Shown here piece by piece: positions 26,595-35,822 of a stretch of DNA of 64,000 bases (its first letter is position 1; every line of letters begins with the position of its first letter). Where the stretch lies: positions 124,001-188,000 of the forward strand of contig NZ_PGVE01000028.1 in NCBI RefSeq assembly GCF_002860255.1, written 5' to 3'. Both the position numbers and the translations under genes were made by a program. The stretch is from Neobacillus cucumis. GTDB lineage: Bacteria; Bacillota; Bacilli; Bacillales; Cytobacillaceae. Under the pieces are notes generated by a model. It worked only from the letters and a program-made list of their open reading frames with translations. It did no database searches and had not been told where the DNA came from.

Positions 26595-28198
26595 GACTTA
26601 TCACCTTTATCGCTTTTTCCTTCATCAGAACTTGGGGGACCGGGCTTTTGATTTTCTCCAACCCTTTTCATATTCCCTTTACTGATAAATGGAGGTCTAT
26701 TTTTAAATGCCCAGAGTGGAAAGCGAACAAAAGCATCTTGTTGATTACTAATATTAAATGGTGCAAGCGGCATCATATAAGGTACGCCAAAAGATCGAAG
26801 TGAACATAAATGGAGTGCCATAAACATCAGTCCAAGCATCATCCCATAAAATCCCAACATCGTAGCCAAGCCCATTAAGACAAAGCGAAGCAATCTAGCA
26901 GCGATGGCCATAGCAAAGATCGGTGTGGAAAAGTTAGCGATAGCTGTGACCGACACCACGATGACCATCACAGGTGAAACAAAACCAGCTTGAACAGCGG
27001 CCTGCCCAATTACAAGCGCTCCTACGATTGATACCGCCTGGCCGACGGCACGAGGGAGCCTTAAGCCTGCCTCCCTCAAGATTTCAAAGGTAATTTCCAT
27101 AATTAGAGCTTCGATAAAGGCAGGGAAAGGAACATTCTCCCTTTGTGCCGCAATCGCAATAGCCATGGTTGTTGGAATCATTTCTTGATGAAATGTTGTT
27201 GCAGCAATATACGTGGCAGGCCCTATTAATGCAATTAAAAAGGCTATGATCCTAAGGAGCCTAATTCCAGTTGAGATATCAAACCGGGAATAATAGTCAT
27301 CCGGCGCCTGAAAAAACTGAACAAAAAGGGCAGGTGCCGTGAGGACGAAGGGTGTTCCATCAACAACAAGGGCAATTCTTCCTTCTAGAATATGTGATGC
27401 GACTACATCCGGTCTTTCTGTATGAAAAGTAGTTGGAAAGGTGGTCCAGGTTTGATCTTCAATTAATTGTTCAATATATCCCGATGCGGTAATCGCGTCC
27501 ATATCAATTCGTTTTAATCTCTTTTTGACTTCATCCACAATTTTGTCGTTGGCAATCCCTTTTATATACATGATTGCAATATCCGTTTGAGTGACGGAGC
27601 CTAATTTTATAGTTTCCAACCAAAGATTAGGGCTTTTAATCCGCCTTCTTATTAAAGCTGTATTCGTTCTAAGTGTTTCAGTAAACGAATCCTTTGGCCC
27701 TCTAATGGAGAGCTGCGTTGATGGTTCGGTTATTGAACGTTTTTCCCAGCCCTTTGTTTCAGCACTGATCGCTTTGTTATAACCATCTATAAAAATAACT
27801 GTATTACCAGATAGGATAGAATCATATACCTGATTCCAATTATCGATCGTTTGTACACTTCCTATGGCAGTTGCATTATCGATAAGATATTGATAAATAT
27901 CCTGTTGTTCAGGTATAAGATTCTTTTCCATAAACGGTTCTAATATAAAGTCATTGATCATTTTTATGTCAATTAATCCATCTATAAATACCAATGCACA
28001 CTTGTGGTTACCTGCACTAACCACACGGATACCTACATCCGAACTATTACCTAATTCACCTTTTATCCGGTCTATATTCTCTTTATAGTTGCGAAGGATT
28101 GGCAATTCCTCTGGTTTAAGTGGATCTTGATTTTGCCTATAGTTATCATTCTGTCTTTTCTGCTGTTTCTTTTTTAAAATCTGTGACAAAATTGACAC
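26591..28198 (-). CDS. spore germinant receptor subunit A, GerA type
   Basis: A 535-residue A subunit of a GerA-family receptor: a large soluble N-terminal domain (LPILRNYKENIDRIKGELGNS.., typical), then about five or six membrane helices after residue ~300, including GPATYIAATTFHQEMIP, and a charged tail. Longer starts are open, but GTG at 28198 has GAGGTGG exactly 6 bases upstream, better than ATG 28213. The subunit oligomerises as a nutrient-gated channel in the spore inner membrane. The operon continues with the C and B genes. Confidence 0.92.
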   Translation of the reverse strand: MSILSQILKKKQQKRQNDNYRQNQDPLKPEELPILRNYKENIDRIKGELGNSSDVGIRVVSAGNHKCALVFIDGLIDIKMINDFILEPFMEKNLIPEQQDIYQYLIDNATAIGSVQTIDNWNQVYDSILSGNTVIFIDGYNKAISAETKGWEKRSITEPSTQLSIRGPKDSFTETLRTNTALIRRRIKSPNLWLETIKLGSVTQTDIAIMYIKGIANDKIVDEVKKRLKRIDMDAITASGYIEQLIEDQTWTTFPTTFHTERPDVVASHILEGRIALVVDGTPFVLTAPALFVQFFQAPDDYYSRFDISTGIRLLRIIAFLIALIGPATYIAATTFHQEMIPTTMAIAIAAQRENVPFPAFIEALIMEITFEILREAGLRLPRAVGQAVSIVGALVIGQAAVQAGFVSPVMVIVVSVTAIANFSTPIFAMAIAARLLRFVLMGLATMLGFYGMMLGLMFMALHLCSLRSFGVPYMMPLAPFNISNQQDAFVRFPLWAFKNRPPFISKGNMKRVGENQKPGPPSSDEGKSDKGDKS

Positions 28199-28351
28199 AA
28201 GCTTCCACCTCATTTCCAAGCGATTAATATTGGGTATTTTGCCCAAAAGGCACATGAATATCCATATTGACAAAAACTTCAATAGTTCAGAAGAATAAAG
28301 CCTTTTAAAAGGCTAAATAATAAGTCATAACGTGGAATGAGGGTGAACAGA

Positions 28352-28588
28352 ATGAAACCGATATTAATTGTTTTAGTCCTTGCAGGCGGCCTGCTTTCCT
28401 TAATTATTTTTCTTGATTTTATTATGGGGACAGCTCCCATAAGACTTGTTTGGAAGGCCTTAAACCCTTTCCGTGTAATGGAGCCAGCTGAATATGTGAT
28501 TGTTTTTTTATTTACTCTGCTCTTTTGCCTTCGTTTGCTGAAATCCTTCCTAAAAAAGAGACAGCAGGGAGACTCACAAACCAATTAA
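28352..28588 (+). CDS. two-helix membrane protein, candidate germinant receptor D subunit
   Basis: A 78-residue protein with two hydrophobic helices (about 3-22 and 48-67) and a basic, hydrophilic tail. ATG 28352 has GAGGGTGA upstream. It is divergent from the germinant-receptor operon with 153 bp between starts. Small (~75-residue), two-helix D proteins encoded in or next to gerA-type operons are known to modulate germination in Bacillus; length, topology and position fit, so I infer a GerD-subunit-like role. Sequence similarity has not been tested. Confidence 0.65.
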   Translation: MKPILIVLVLAGGLLSLIIFLDFIMGTAPIRLVWKALNPFRVMEPAEYVIVFLFTLLFCLRLLKSFLKKRQQGDSQTN

Positions 28589-28600
28589 CCTGTTCAAAAA

Positions 28601-28640
28601 GAAAAGAACTCCGCTATAATTAACTGGAGCTCTTTTCTTG
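28601..28640. terminator. bidirectional terminator
   Basis: GAAAAGAACTCC (28601-28612) pairs with GGAGCTCTTTTC (28626-28637), one mismatch. It separates two convergent small membrane-protein genes and overlaps the end of the minus-strand one. Confidence 0.75.
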
Positions 28641-28829
28641 GTCACTATGTTGGATAACCATCTGTTTTTTTCTTCTAAAAAGGGACCTAACATTTAATAT
28701 TCTTGTTTTCCATTTTTGTCTCATTTCAATGTTTTTACCATAAAGATACCGATTCCAACTATAATAAATAGCTTCCTCTAAAATCACAAAAAGCAAAAAT
28801 AACACCGTGCCCCAAAACCGTACTGACAT
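28620..28829 (-). CDS. small single-helix membrane protein, unknown
   Basis: A 69-residue protein with one N-terminal membrane helix (about 5-22, FWGTVLFLLFVILEEAIYY) followed by a strongly basic region (RQKWKTR..FRRKKQ). AAAGGGGG stands 6 bases before ATG 28829. It is not recognised. Being next to the germinant-receptor genes it might be spore-related, but nothing in the sequence shows that. Confidence 0.6.
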   Translation of the reverse strand: MSVRFWGTVLFLLFVILEEAIYYSWNRYLYGKNIEMRQKWKTRILNVRSLFRRKKQMVIQHSDQEKSSS

Positions 28830-28945
28830 GACAAGCCCCCTTTAAATAGTGATGCCCCACCTTTTTGACAATTCATTCAAAGAAGTCTATTTGCTTTGTA
28901 ATTTTTTTCCTATTACTCTATTTATCTTATCAAAATTTTACCAAG

Positions 28946-28973
28946 TTGTAGACATTTTGGTAACAAATATAGT
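28946..28973 (+). promoter_or_regulatory. possible promoter of aldo/keto reductase
   Basis: TTGTAG (28946-28951) and TATAGT (28968-28973), 16-bp spacer, 43 bp before the start codon. Moderate match. Confidence 0.4.
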
Positions 28974-29015
28974 ATTTTTATTTTGTAAAACGAAATTTTT
29001 TAAGGAGAGGATCAT

Positions 29016-29960
29016 ATGCAATACCGCCGTTTAGGGAACACCGGATTAAAGGTTAGTGAAATTAGCTTGGGAAGCTGGCTTACATATGGAGGATATGTGG
29101 AGGAGCAAAATGCTGCCGCCTCAATTGAAAAGGCTTACGACTTAGGAATTAACTTTTTCGATACTGCTAATGTTTATATGCGCGGCGAAGCAGAAATCGT
29201 TGTTGGTAAAGCGCTTAAAAGATATGTACGTGATTCTTATGTACTCGCAACGAAAGTGTTTTGGCCAATGGGTGACGGTCCAAATGATCGCGGTCTTTCT
29301 CGTAAACATGTGATTGAACAGTGCCATGCTAGTTTAAAACGTCTGAATACAGACTATGTTGATATTTATTATTGCCATCGGTATGATCCTGAAACACCAC
29401 TCGAAGAAACATTGCGGGCATTGGATGACCTTGTCCGACAAGGAAAAGTTTTATACGTTGGTGTTAGTGAGTGGACGGCGGAGCAAATTACCGAAGCTGT
29501 TCATTTAGCGGATAAAAAATTGCTGGACCGTATTGTGGTGAATCAACCGCAATACAGCATGCTTCAACGATATATTGAAAAAGAAGTCCTCCCTGTTTCC
29601 GAAAAACACGGTATTGGCCAAGTAGTTTGGTCTCCACTTGCTCAAGGTGTATTGACAGGTAAGTATAAAAAAGGTGAAAAGGCCCCAGAAGGCAGCCGGG
29701 CAGCGCAAGAAAATTATAAAGGCCTATTTGGATTGTTAACTGACGAAAATTTAGACCGGGTCGAACTTTTAAAAGAAGTTGCTGCTGAAAATGAACTCTC
29801 ACTTGCCAATCTAGCTCTTGCTTGGATTTTAAGACAAAATAATGTAGCAAGTGCATTAGTTGGTGCCAGCCGTCCTGAACAAATGGAAGAAAACGTAAAA
29901 GCTTCAGGTGTGAAATTAAGTGAAGAAACATTAGCTAGAATTGAAGATATTCTAAGATAA
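29016..29960 (+). CDS. aldo/keto reductase
   Basis: A 314-residue TIM-barrel oxidoreductase using NAD(P)H. The catalytic tetrad is visible as Asp in FFDTANVY, Tyr of the same motif, Lys in LATKV and His in YYCHRYD; the SPLAQGVLTGKY and VGASRPEQ cofactor segments are intact. The KEQMEEN-type ending places it in the Kv-beta/YccK-IolS branch. ATG 29016 has AAGGAGAGG upstream. It is monocistronic, between its promoter and a strong terminator. Substrate unknown. Confidence 0.92.
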   Translation: MQYRRLGNTGLKVSEISLGSWLTYGGYVEEQNAAASIEKAYDLGINFFDTANVYMRGEAEIVVGKALKRYVRDSYVLATKVFWPMGDGPNDRGLSRKHVIEQCHASLKRLNTDYVDIYYCHRYDPETPLEETLRALDDLVRQGKVLYVGVSEWTAEQITEAVHLADKKLLDRIVVNQPQYSMLQRYIEKEVLPVSEKHGIGQVVWSPLAQGVLTGKYKKGEKAPEGSRAAQENYKGLFGLLTDENLDRVELLKEVAAENELSLANLALAWILRQNNVASALVGASRPEQMEENVKASGVKLSEETLARIEDILR

Positions 29961-29964
29961 GAGT

Positions 29965-30004
29965 AAGAAATGCCTCCATTTTCCAAAGGAGGCATTTCTT
30001 TTTA
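29965..30004 (+). terminator. intrinsic terminator of aldo/keto reductase
   Basis: A 13-bp perfect stem (29965-29977 with 29988-30000) followed by a T run. Confidence 0.9.
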
Positions 30005-30022
30005 ATTGCATTTAAAATAACG

Positions 30023-30048
30023 AAGCCAGTATCAAATGATACTGACTT
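30023..30048 (-). terminator. terminator of holin gene
   Basis: AAGCCAGTATC pairs with GATACTGACTT (one mismatch, loop AAAT), 9 bases after the holin stop on the minus strand. The U tract is only moderate. Confidence 0.5.
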
Positions 30049-30056
30049 TCTTGAGT

Positions 30057-30323
30057 TTATTTAGGCTCTTTGTATTTTAATGCTTGATCGCTGTCCCTAT
30101 AACCTTTAGTAGTAGGATCTTGTACAATTCCTAACATGGACAGCAATACAAACACTGCATTAACAAATGTTAAGATTGAACTTTGGATTGCATCTGTTAA
30201 TTGAAAATGAATGAGTCCCATTGTATTTAAGCCAGACAAAACCATTTCTGCTACAATCATTAATTGTGAAATAAAGGCTATTACCCAATTCCGGTTCTTA
30301 AAACGGACTTTCCAGTTAATCAT
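30057..30323 (-). CDS. phage-type holin (phi LC3 family-like)
   Basis: An 88-residue protein beginning MINWKVRFKNRNW with two hydrophobic helices and the ending QDPTTKGYRDSDQALKYKEP. N-terminal KVRFKN and C-terminal DPTTKG..DS..AL.Y are the hallmarks of phi LC3/LL-H-type holins, which make membrane lesions that release endolysin. ATG 30323 is preferred, since AGGAAAGG abuts the ATG 9 bases upstream. No endolysin or other phage gene is nearby, so it is a lone holin-like gene, possibly domesticated for a sporulation or lysis role. Confidence 0.8.
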   Translation of the reverse strand: MINWKVRFKNRNWVIAFISQLMIVAEMVLSGLNTMGLIHFQLTDAIQSSILTFVNAVFVLLSMLGIVQDPTTKGYRDSDQALKYKEPK

Positions 30324-30426
30324 TTTCCCCATCCTTTCCTATTAATCTACTTTTTCTATTAATATATGCTTTCCATATAAAAAGGTTGTCCACGGTTATC
30401 ACGATTCTATCCTTGATAGCGAAATA

Positions 30427-30456
30427 TTGGTTTTTTTAGTTGAGAAACTCTATAAT
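30427..30456 (+). promoter_or_regulatory. possible promoter of class A PBP
   Basis: TTGGTT (30427-30432) and a perfect TATAAT (30451-30456), 18-bp spacer, 39 bp before the start codon. Confidence 0.45.
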
Positions 30457-30495
30457 AGATAAAACGAAAATTCCTTTTGAAAGATAGGAGATAGC

Positions 30496-32598
30496 ATGGA
30501 AAAATTACAACCCTTATGGGGAATGATCGTCCGTTTCTGGAAAAAGAGACATCTAACACAAATTCTCTTATTATTGCTTCTTGTTGTGGTATTAGTAACG
30601 ATTGCGTATTTTGGATGGCTGGCCTCGAGGGCCAACGTAGAGTCATTAAAACAAGGCTTAAGTCAGCCGACCGTGATTTATGATAAAGATGGAGAAGTAG
30701 CCAGCAATGTGGCTACCAATCGAACGAAGGGAATTGCTATTAGTGATGTCCCTAAGTATGTCCCGAATGCGGTCGTGGCCATTGAAGATGAACGTTTCTA
30801 CGAACATGGCGGATTTGATATACAAGGGATTGCCCGGGCCCTTTTCGGGAATCTGTTTGCTGGCAGGGTTACAGCTGGCGGCAGTACCTTAACACAACAG
30901 CTTGCAAAAAATGCACTTCTTTCGCCAGAGAGGACCTATAAACGAAAAGCCGAAGAATTATTTTTAGCGGTAAAAATCGAAAAGGTTTATACAAAAGATG
31001 AAATTTTACAAATGTATTTAAATCAGGTTTATTTTGGTGGAGGTGCCTGGGGGATTGGCAGCGCCTCGAAAAAATACTTTAATAAAGATATTAAAAACGT
31101 CACCATTAGTGAGGCAGCCATGCTAGCCGGGTTATTACATTCACCCAATTATCTTAATCCTTATAATAATTATGATTTAGCAATGAAGCGCCGGAATGTC
31201 GTCTTAGCTAAGATGAAAGAATTGGGTATGATTACGGCTTCACAGTACAATACAGCGAAGAAAGAAAAGATACATCTTCATGACGGCGGCGGAAGCAATG
31301 TGGAGCGGACATATCCTTATTATGTCGATGCCGTATTAAATGAAGCGATATCTAAATATGGCTTAACACAGGATGAGATTTTAACTAGAGGCTATCGAAT
31401 TTATACCGAAATGGATCAAAATCTTCAAGCCGGACTTGAAAAGGTTTATAGCAAGAGTTACTTATTTCCTCGCGGCATGGGAGGAAAATTGGTACAAAGC
31501 GGTTCAGTATTAATGGATCCATCTTCAGGCGGTGTCCGTGCCCTAGTCGGGGGACGTGGAGAACACGTATTCCGCGGTTTTAACAGGGCCACCCAATTAC
31601 AGGCACAGCCAGGATCTTCCATCAAGCCTCTGGCCGTTTATACACCTGCTCTTGAAGAAGGCTATAAATATTCATCCGAACTTGAAGATAAGCCAACCAC
31701 CTTTGGAAATTATAAACCGGAGAATTTTTCAAAAACGTTCCAAGGAAAGGTTCAATTGTACAAAGCCCTTGAGGAATCTTTAAATGTTCCTGCTGTTTGG
31801 TTATTAAATGAAATTGGACTCAATAAAGGCTTGGATTCCTTGAAGCGTTTTGGTATTCCTGTGGAAAAAGGAGACGAAAACCTAGCAATCGCCCTTGGAG
31901 GAATGAGCAAAGGGGTTTCTCCACTGCAAATGGCTAATGCATTTTCTACTTTTGCCAATGAGGGAAATCGTCAGGATAGTCACTTGATTACAAAAATCGT
32001 TGGTCCGACTGGGAATGTGATAGCTGAACATGAAGAAAAAACGACTAAAGTCACATCGAATAAGGTCGCGAATGAAATGACCTCGATGTTATTAAATGTG
32101 ATTGAGACAGGTACCGGTAGAAAAGCTCATATCCAAGGTGTCCAGATAGCTGGAAAAACTGGCTCGACTCAGCTGCCATTCAGCGGAGTTAACGGAACGA
32201 AGGATCAGTGGATGGTCGGCTACATGCCGAACCTTGTTGGTGCGATTTGGATTGGCTATGACCAAACAGACAGACAGCACTATTTGCCAAGTGCTAGCTC
32301 GTCCAATGTGGTTCCGATTTTCAAAGAAATTATGCGTGAATCAATACGGCACCTCCCTAATCAAAGTTTTGAAGTTACCTCGATAAACGCTCAACTGGCC
32401 GGTGAAGCAGCACAGCAAAGCAAATTCAACGACCAAGCAAAAGAAATAGGCAAAGAGTTAAATAACAACGCGAAGAAAATTGGCTCGACTATTAAAGAGC
32501 ATGCTCCTGAGATAAAAAATGGTGTTGAAAAGGCTTTGTATACCATCGGCAAGGGTATTAATGCTTTAATCGATAAGGCAAAGAGCCTAAATCCATAA
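30496..32598 (+). CDS. class A penicillin-binding protein
   Basis: A 700-residue bifunctional peptidoglycan synthase. A cytosolic N-terminus and one membrane helix (about 21-42) precede a glycosyltransferase 51 domain with catalytic Glu97 in IEDERFYEHGG, then GGSTLTQQLAKN and YLNQVYFGGGAWG. The transpeptidase domain has the acylated Ser374 in SSIK, SLN and KTGST. The C-terminus ends in a charged, Lys-rich helical tail. ATG 30496 has AGGAG upstream. It resembles Bacillus accessory class A PBPs (PbpF/PbpG group), some of which act in spore cortex synthesis; I cannot assign which one. Confidence 0.93.
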   Translation: MEKLQPLWGMIVRFWKKRHLTQILLLLLLVVVLVTIAYFGWLASRANVESLKQGLSQPTVIYDKDGEVASNVATNRTKGIAISDVPKYVPNAVVAIEDERFYEHGGFDIQGIARALFGNLFAGRVTAGGSTLTQQLAKNALLSPERTYKRKAEELFLAVKIEKVYTKDEILQMYLNQVYFGGGAWGIGSASKKYFNKDIKNVTISEAAMLAGLLHSPNYLNPYNNYDLAMKRRNVVLAKMKELGMITASQYNTAKKEKIHLHDGGGSNVERTYPYYVDAVLNEAISKYGLTQDEILTRGYRIYTEMDQNLQAGLEKVYSKSYLFPRGMGGKLVQSGSVLMDPSSGGVRALVGGRGEHVFRGFNRATQLQAQPGSSIKPLAVYTPALEEGYKYSSELEDKPTTFGNYKPENFSKTFQGKVQLYKALEESLNVPAVWLLNEIGLNKGLDSLKRFGIPVEKGDENLAIALGGMSKGVSPLQMANAFSTFANEGNRQDSHLITKIVGPTGNVIAEHEEKTTKVTSNKVANEMTSMLLNVIETGTGRKAHIQGVQIAGKTGSTQLPFSGVNGTKDQWMVGYMPNLVGAIWIGYDQTDRQHYLPSASSSNVVPIFKEIMRESIRHLPNQSFEVTSINAQLAGEAAQQSKFNDQAKEIGKELNNNAKKIGSTIKEHAPEIKNGVEKALYTIGKGINALIDKAKSLNP

Positions 32599-32600
32599 CT

Positions 32601-32630
32601 AAAAAACTCCAGCTAACACTGGAGTTTTTT
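32601..32630. terminator. bidirectional terminator
   Basis: A perfect 12-bp stem (32601-32612 with 32619-32630) with A and T ends. It serves the class A PBP and the convergent cobalamin operon. Confidence 0.92.
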
Positions 32631-33322
32631 TATTCTAGCAACCCATATTTCCTTTTAAATCGTGTTAAGATCTTAATCCAAATGGCACCGAAAACTACTA
32701 AAAAGAAAACATTCGAGATGGCGTGAAAGGTATCAAACGTGGCGCTGCCAATCATATAAACGATAAATGCCCTCCAAGTTTGCGAGCCGCCGGACTGAAT
32801 CAAAGCTAGAAATCCCCATAGATTCATAATCCAGCCAAACAGGTAACCCCAGATTACCCCGAAAGTTATTTGTCCCCATCTTCTGTTCATAAAAAAAGTA
32901 TTTTTTAACAGGCCAGCTGTCATACCTACCAAGCCCCATGCCACCATCTGCCATGGTGTCCATGGCCCCTGCCCCATGATCATATTTGAAGCTAGAGCAG
33001 CAACAGCTCCAATCACAAAACCGCTTTCCGCCCCAAACACATATCCGGACATCATAATCACAAAGGTGGTCGGCTGCACACTCGGGAGACTTGCAAAAGG
33101 GATTCTTCCCACAGCTGCAATCGATGCCAATACTGCTAAAAGTACGAGTTCACGAGGTTCAACCTTTCTAGATTCAAATTTAAAGAGAAAAAGAACAAGA
33201 GCTAAAATAATTAGACCGAAGCTGAACCATAAATAGGAATCGTCCCAGATATAGTTCAGCCCCAGCAAAACGATCATCATGATAAAAAGAAAAGCGATCA
33301 CTACTGCCTTGTGTTTGCGCAT
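32630..33322 (-). CDS. ECF transporter S component, predicted cobalamin-specific
   Basis: A 230-residue membrane protein: two N-terminal helices, then a six-helix ECF substrate-binding core with SIAAVGRIPFASLPSVQPTT and GYVFGAESGFVIGAVAALASN, the motifs seen in CbrT-like S components. It binds the vitamin in the membrane and docks on the A/A'/T module. Its ATG overlaps the end of the ATPase gene by 22 bases. It is the last gene of an operon under a cobalamin riboswitch, which is why I assign B12 as substrate; sequence alone only says ECF S component. Confidence 0.85.
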   Translation of the reverse strand: MRKHKAVVIAFLFIMMIVLLGLNYIWDDSYLWFSFGLIILALVLFLFKFESRKVEPRELVLLAVLASIAAVGRIPFASLPSVQPTTFVIMMSGYVFGAESGFVIGAVAALASNMIMGQGPWTPWQMVAWGLVGMTAGLLKNTFFMNRRWGQITFGVIWGYLFGWIMNLWGFLALIQSGGSQTWRAFIVYMIGSATFDTFHAISNVFFLVVFGAIWIKILTRFKRKYGLLE

Positions 33323-34944
33323 AAATGCGTAACCTCCTCAAGCGTCATCGGAATAACCCTATCAGATAACCCTCGAAATACCCTTTGAATCATCGTGGTA
33401 TAAAAAAAGTTCCCACTGAAAAATTTCTCAGGTATGTCTTCAGAAGTAATTTTGCCTTGAAACATCATCCCACATTTGGTGGCGTATTGTGCGGCAAACT
33501 CAACATCATGTGTGGACATAAGAATAGTCATTCCAGCTGCTTGCAGTGAGAGGAGAATTTTAGCTAAATTTTCTTTTGAAATAGGATCTAGCCCTTTGGT
33601 CGGTTCATCCAATAATAGAATTTCCGGCCTCCGTATTAAAATACAAGCCAAAGCTGCCTTTTGCAATTCTCCCCCGCTGAGGTCATACGGGTGTTTAGCC
33701 ATTAAATGCGCTATCTCTAATTTTTCCAATAGCTTTTTTACTTCAATATCACTTGTGATATTACACTGCTCCATCGCCATTTTAAGCTCTTTTTCTACCG
33801 TATCCTGTATGAAAAACAGCTTCGGATTTTGTGGTAAATAACCTATTTTACTAGCTAATTCGTTCTGTTTATATTTCCTAAGAGGTAAAACATCTAAAAT
33901 GACTTTCCCATGATCGGGTTTGATCAAACCAGCAATCACCTTTAACAGCGTAGATTTTCCCGAACCATTGCCTCCTAATAAGGCATAAAACTCACCTTTC
34001 TTTAAGCTCAGCTCAAGCTCATTCAAGATAACCTCACTTTTTTTATCATAGTGAAACGAAATATTTTTCACCTGTATCCGTACTCCTGTTTTTAGAGAGC
34101 TTTTGTCTCCTTTTAAAAGATCGGGCTCTATTTTCAGATTTTGTACCCAGTCCCTACCCTCTTTTACGGTTAGAGGAACCTGTCCAAGACCATCCAGGCT
34201 CAAGAATAACGCCGGTATCTTCGGCACATAAGCCTTATAACAGGTGTTCCAAAGCTCACGAAGCACCTCTTTCGGCTCACCTGAAATTTTTTCATGTCCA
34301 TTTTCCATCATGATGATTTGATCGGCCAACGTAAATACTTCTTCCAGCCGATGTTCGGCTAAAATAACAGTCATACCAAATTCTTCATTTAATCTTTTAA
34401 GCATATCAATAAATTCCCGCGCACTTACTGGATCCAGCTGAGCAGTGGGTTCATCTAATATTAAAATATTCGGCTGCATTAATAGTACCGAAGCTAAATT
34501 AATTTGTTGCTTTTTCCCGCCCGAGAGCTCTTCCGACTTCCGGGAAAGTATGGATTCTGCACCAAAAAAGTGAACCATTTCTGCCACTCTGTTTCTCATC
34601 ACATTTGTACTAAGACCAATATTCTCTAAACCAAAGACCAATTCATGTAAAACATCATCGGCCACAATCTGATTCTCCGGATCTTGAAAAACGAAGCCAA
34701 CATCCTTAGTCAGCCCGTCCTTCTCATGTACAGGCTGACCATTTATCATAATCTTTCCTGTCAACGTTCCATAAGGCTGGATTTCTTTTTTTAATAAGCG
34801 TAAAAGCGTGCTTTTTCCGGAACCTGATGCACCAAATAAAACAACAAATTCTCCTTTGTTGATGTTTAGGGAGAAATTCCGAATGGCCGGTTTGGTAGAA
34901 TCCGGATAGGTAAAGCTAACATTATTTAATTCGATAAGCGCCAT
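33301..34944 (-). CDS. ECF transporter ATPase, fused A-A'
   Basis: A 547-residue protein with two complete ABC ATPase domains in one chain. Domain 1: Walker A GASGSGKS at 38-45, signature LSGGKKQQ near 140-147, Walker B ILILDEPT near 160-167. Domain 2: GGNGSGKS at 324-331, LSGGELQK near 422-429, ILLLDEPT near 442-449. Fusion of the two ECF energising subunits is known in some ECF modules; most Bacillus shared modules use separate EcfA1/EcfA2. It overlaps the T gene by 19 bases and the S gene by 22, so the module is dedicated to this operon. Confidence 0.92.
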   Translation of the reverse strand: MALIELNNVSFTYPDSTKPAIRNFSLNINKGEFVVLFGASGSGKSTLLRLLKKEIQPYGTLTGKIMINGQPVHEKDGLTKDVGFVFQDPENQIVADDVLHELVFGLENIGLSTNVMRNRVAEMVHFFGAESILSRKSEELSGGKKQQINLASVLLMQPNILILDEPTAQLDPVSAREFIDMLKRLNEEFGMTVILAEHRLEEVFTLADQIIMMENGHEKISGEPKEVLRELWNTCYKAYVPKIPALFLSLDGLGQVPLTVKEGRDWVQNLKIEPDLLKGDKSSLKTGVRIQVKNISFHYDKKSEVILNELELSLKKGEFYALLGGNGSGKSTLLKVIAGLIKPDHGKVILDVLPLRKYKQNELASKIGYLPQNPKLFFIQDTVEKELKMAMEQCNITSDIEVKKLLEKLEIAHLMAKHPYDLSGGELQKAALACILIRRPEILLLDEPTKGLDPISKENLAKILLSLQAAGMTILMSTHDVEFAAQYATKCGMMFQGKITSEDIPEKFFSGNFFYTTMIQRVFRGLSDRVIPMTLEEVTHLCANTRQ

Positions 34945-35804
34945 CGGAATGGTCCACCTGCTTCAACTAGTATAGGAAAACTTAAAAACATGGTATAACA
35001 AATTAGAACCAAGGTGTCCATCAACGATAAATGCCAGAATTCCATGATCGGATAGACCGTTAACACACCATATCCTGAAACCCATCCAAAGAATATAAAA
35101 CCAAAAAGACTTAATAAATAAATAATCGCCAGGACATCTGCTTGGTTTATTTTAAAATATTCATAAGAGGAACGAGTGCCTTCGCCATATCCCCTGGCTT
35201 TCATAGAATCAGCCGTTTGTATTGCTTCTTCTAATGAAAAGGTTAGTAATGTTTGAACATAGAGCATACCAGTCTTTGCCCTTGACCTCAAATTGCCATG
35301 ACTTACAGATAAACCTTTACTCCTTTGAACAACTGATATTTCTTCCAGTCTTCTTCTCATTAATGGTATAAATCGGAGTGTCAGCATAAGAAGTACAGCA
35401 AACTGCGGCAGGATTTTTGCAAATAAAAATAAAAGTTTATTTGGTGTCATAATTACGTTATAAGAAACAAATAAGGCAATAATCCCAATAATTGAGAGTG
35501 CATTCATTCCGCCATAAATGACTGCTTCTGCTGTAATACGGTGTTGGTTTATTTCAAATAATAAATGGCGTCCTCTCTCATTAAAAAGTGGATTCATAAT
35601 TAACATAAGCAGAAAGGTAATGATCATGAAAAATGACCATCGTCGTAAACCGCCCAAGTGATCATGAAGGATATTTATAAAAACAACAACCCCCATCGAG
35701 ATGACCAAAAAAAGAGGATGCAGCATTAAGATCAGCAACGAAACAGCCCCTGCATAAAAAAGAAAGGTAACAAGCGGATGAAATCGGTCAAACCATGTTT
35801 TCAT
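34926..35804 (-). CDS. ECF transporter T component
   Basis: A 292-residue EcfT-family membrane protein that couples ATP hydrolysis to the S subunit. It has several helices and the coupling-helix segments RRLEEISVVQRSKGLS and SMKARGYG, matching the Ala-Arg-Gly type motifs of T components. ATG 35804 is chosen with GGGGGAA 6 bases upstream; a TTG five codons earlier is open but overlaps that site. It follows the lipoprotein gene by 18 bp. Confidence 0.9.
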   Translation of the reverse strand: MKTWFDRFHPLVTFLFYAGAVSLLILMLHPLFLVISMGVVVFINILHDHLGGLRRWSFFMIITFLLMLIMNPLFNERGRHLLFEINQHRITAEAVIYGGMNALSIIGIIALFVSYNVIMTPNKLLFLFAKILPQFAVLLMLTLRFIPLMRRRLEEISVVQRSKGLSVSHGNLRSRAKTGMLYVQTLLTFSLEEAIQTADSMKARGYGEGTRSSYEYFKINQADVLAIIYLLSLFGFIFFGWVSGYGVLTVYPIMEFWHLSLMDTLVLICYTMFLSFPILVEAGGPFRWRLSN

Positions 35805-35822
35805 CGCTTGTTCCCCCAAATA

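Noticed and set aside
28279..28584. 101-codon minus-strand frame
   Set aside because: Antisense to the two-helix protein at 28352, which has the ribosome site.
29488..29931. 147-codon minus-strand frame
   Set aside because: Antisense shadow of the aldo/keto reductase.
30057..30323. Prophage at the holin locus
   Set aside because: All neighbouring genes are core or accessory host genes; no other phage functions are seen.
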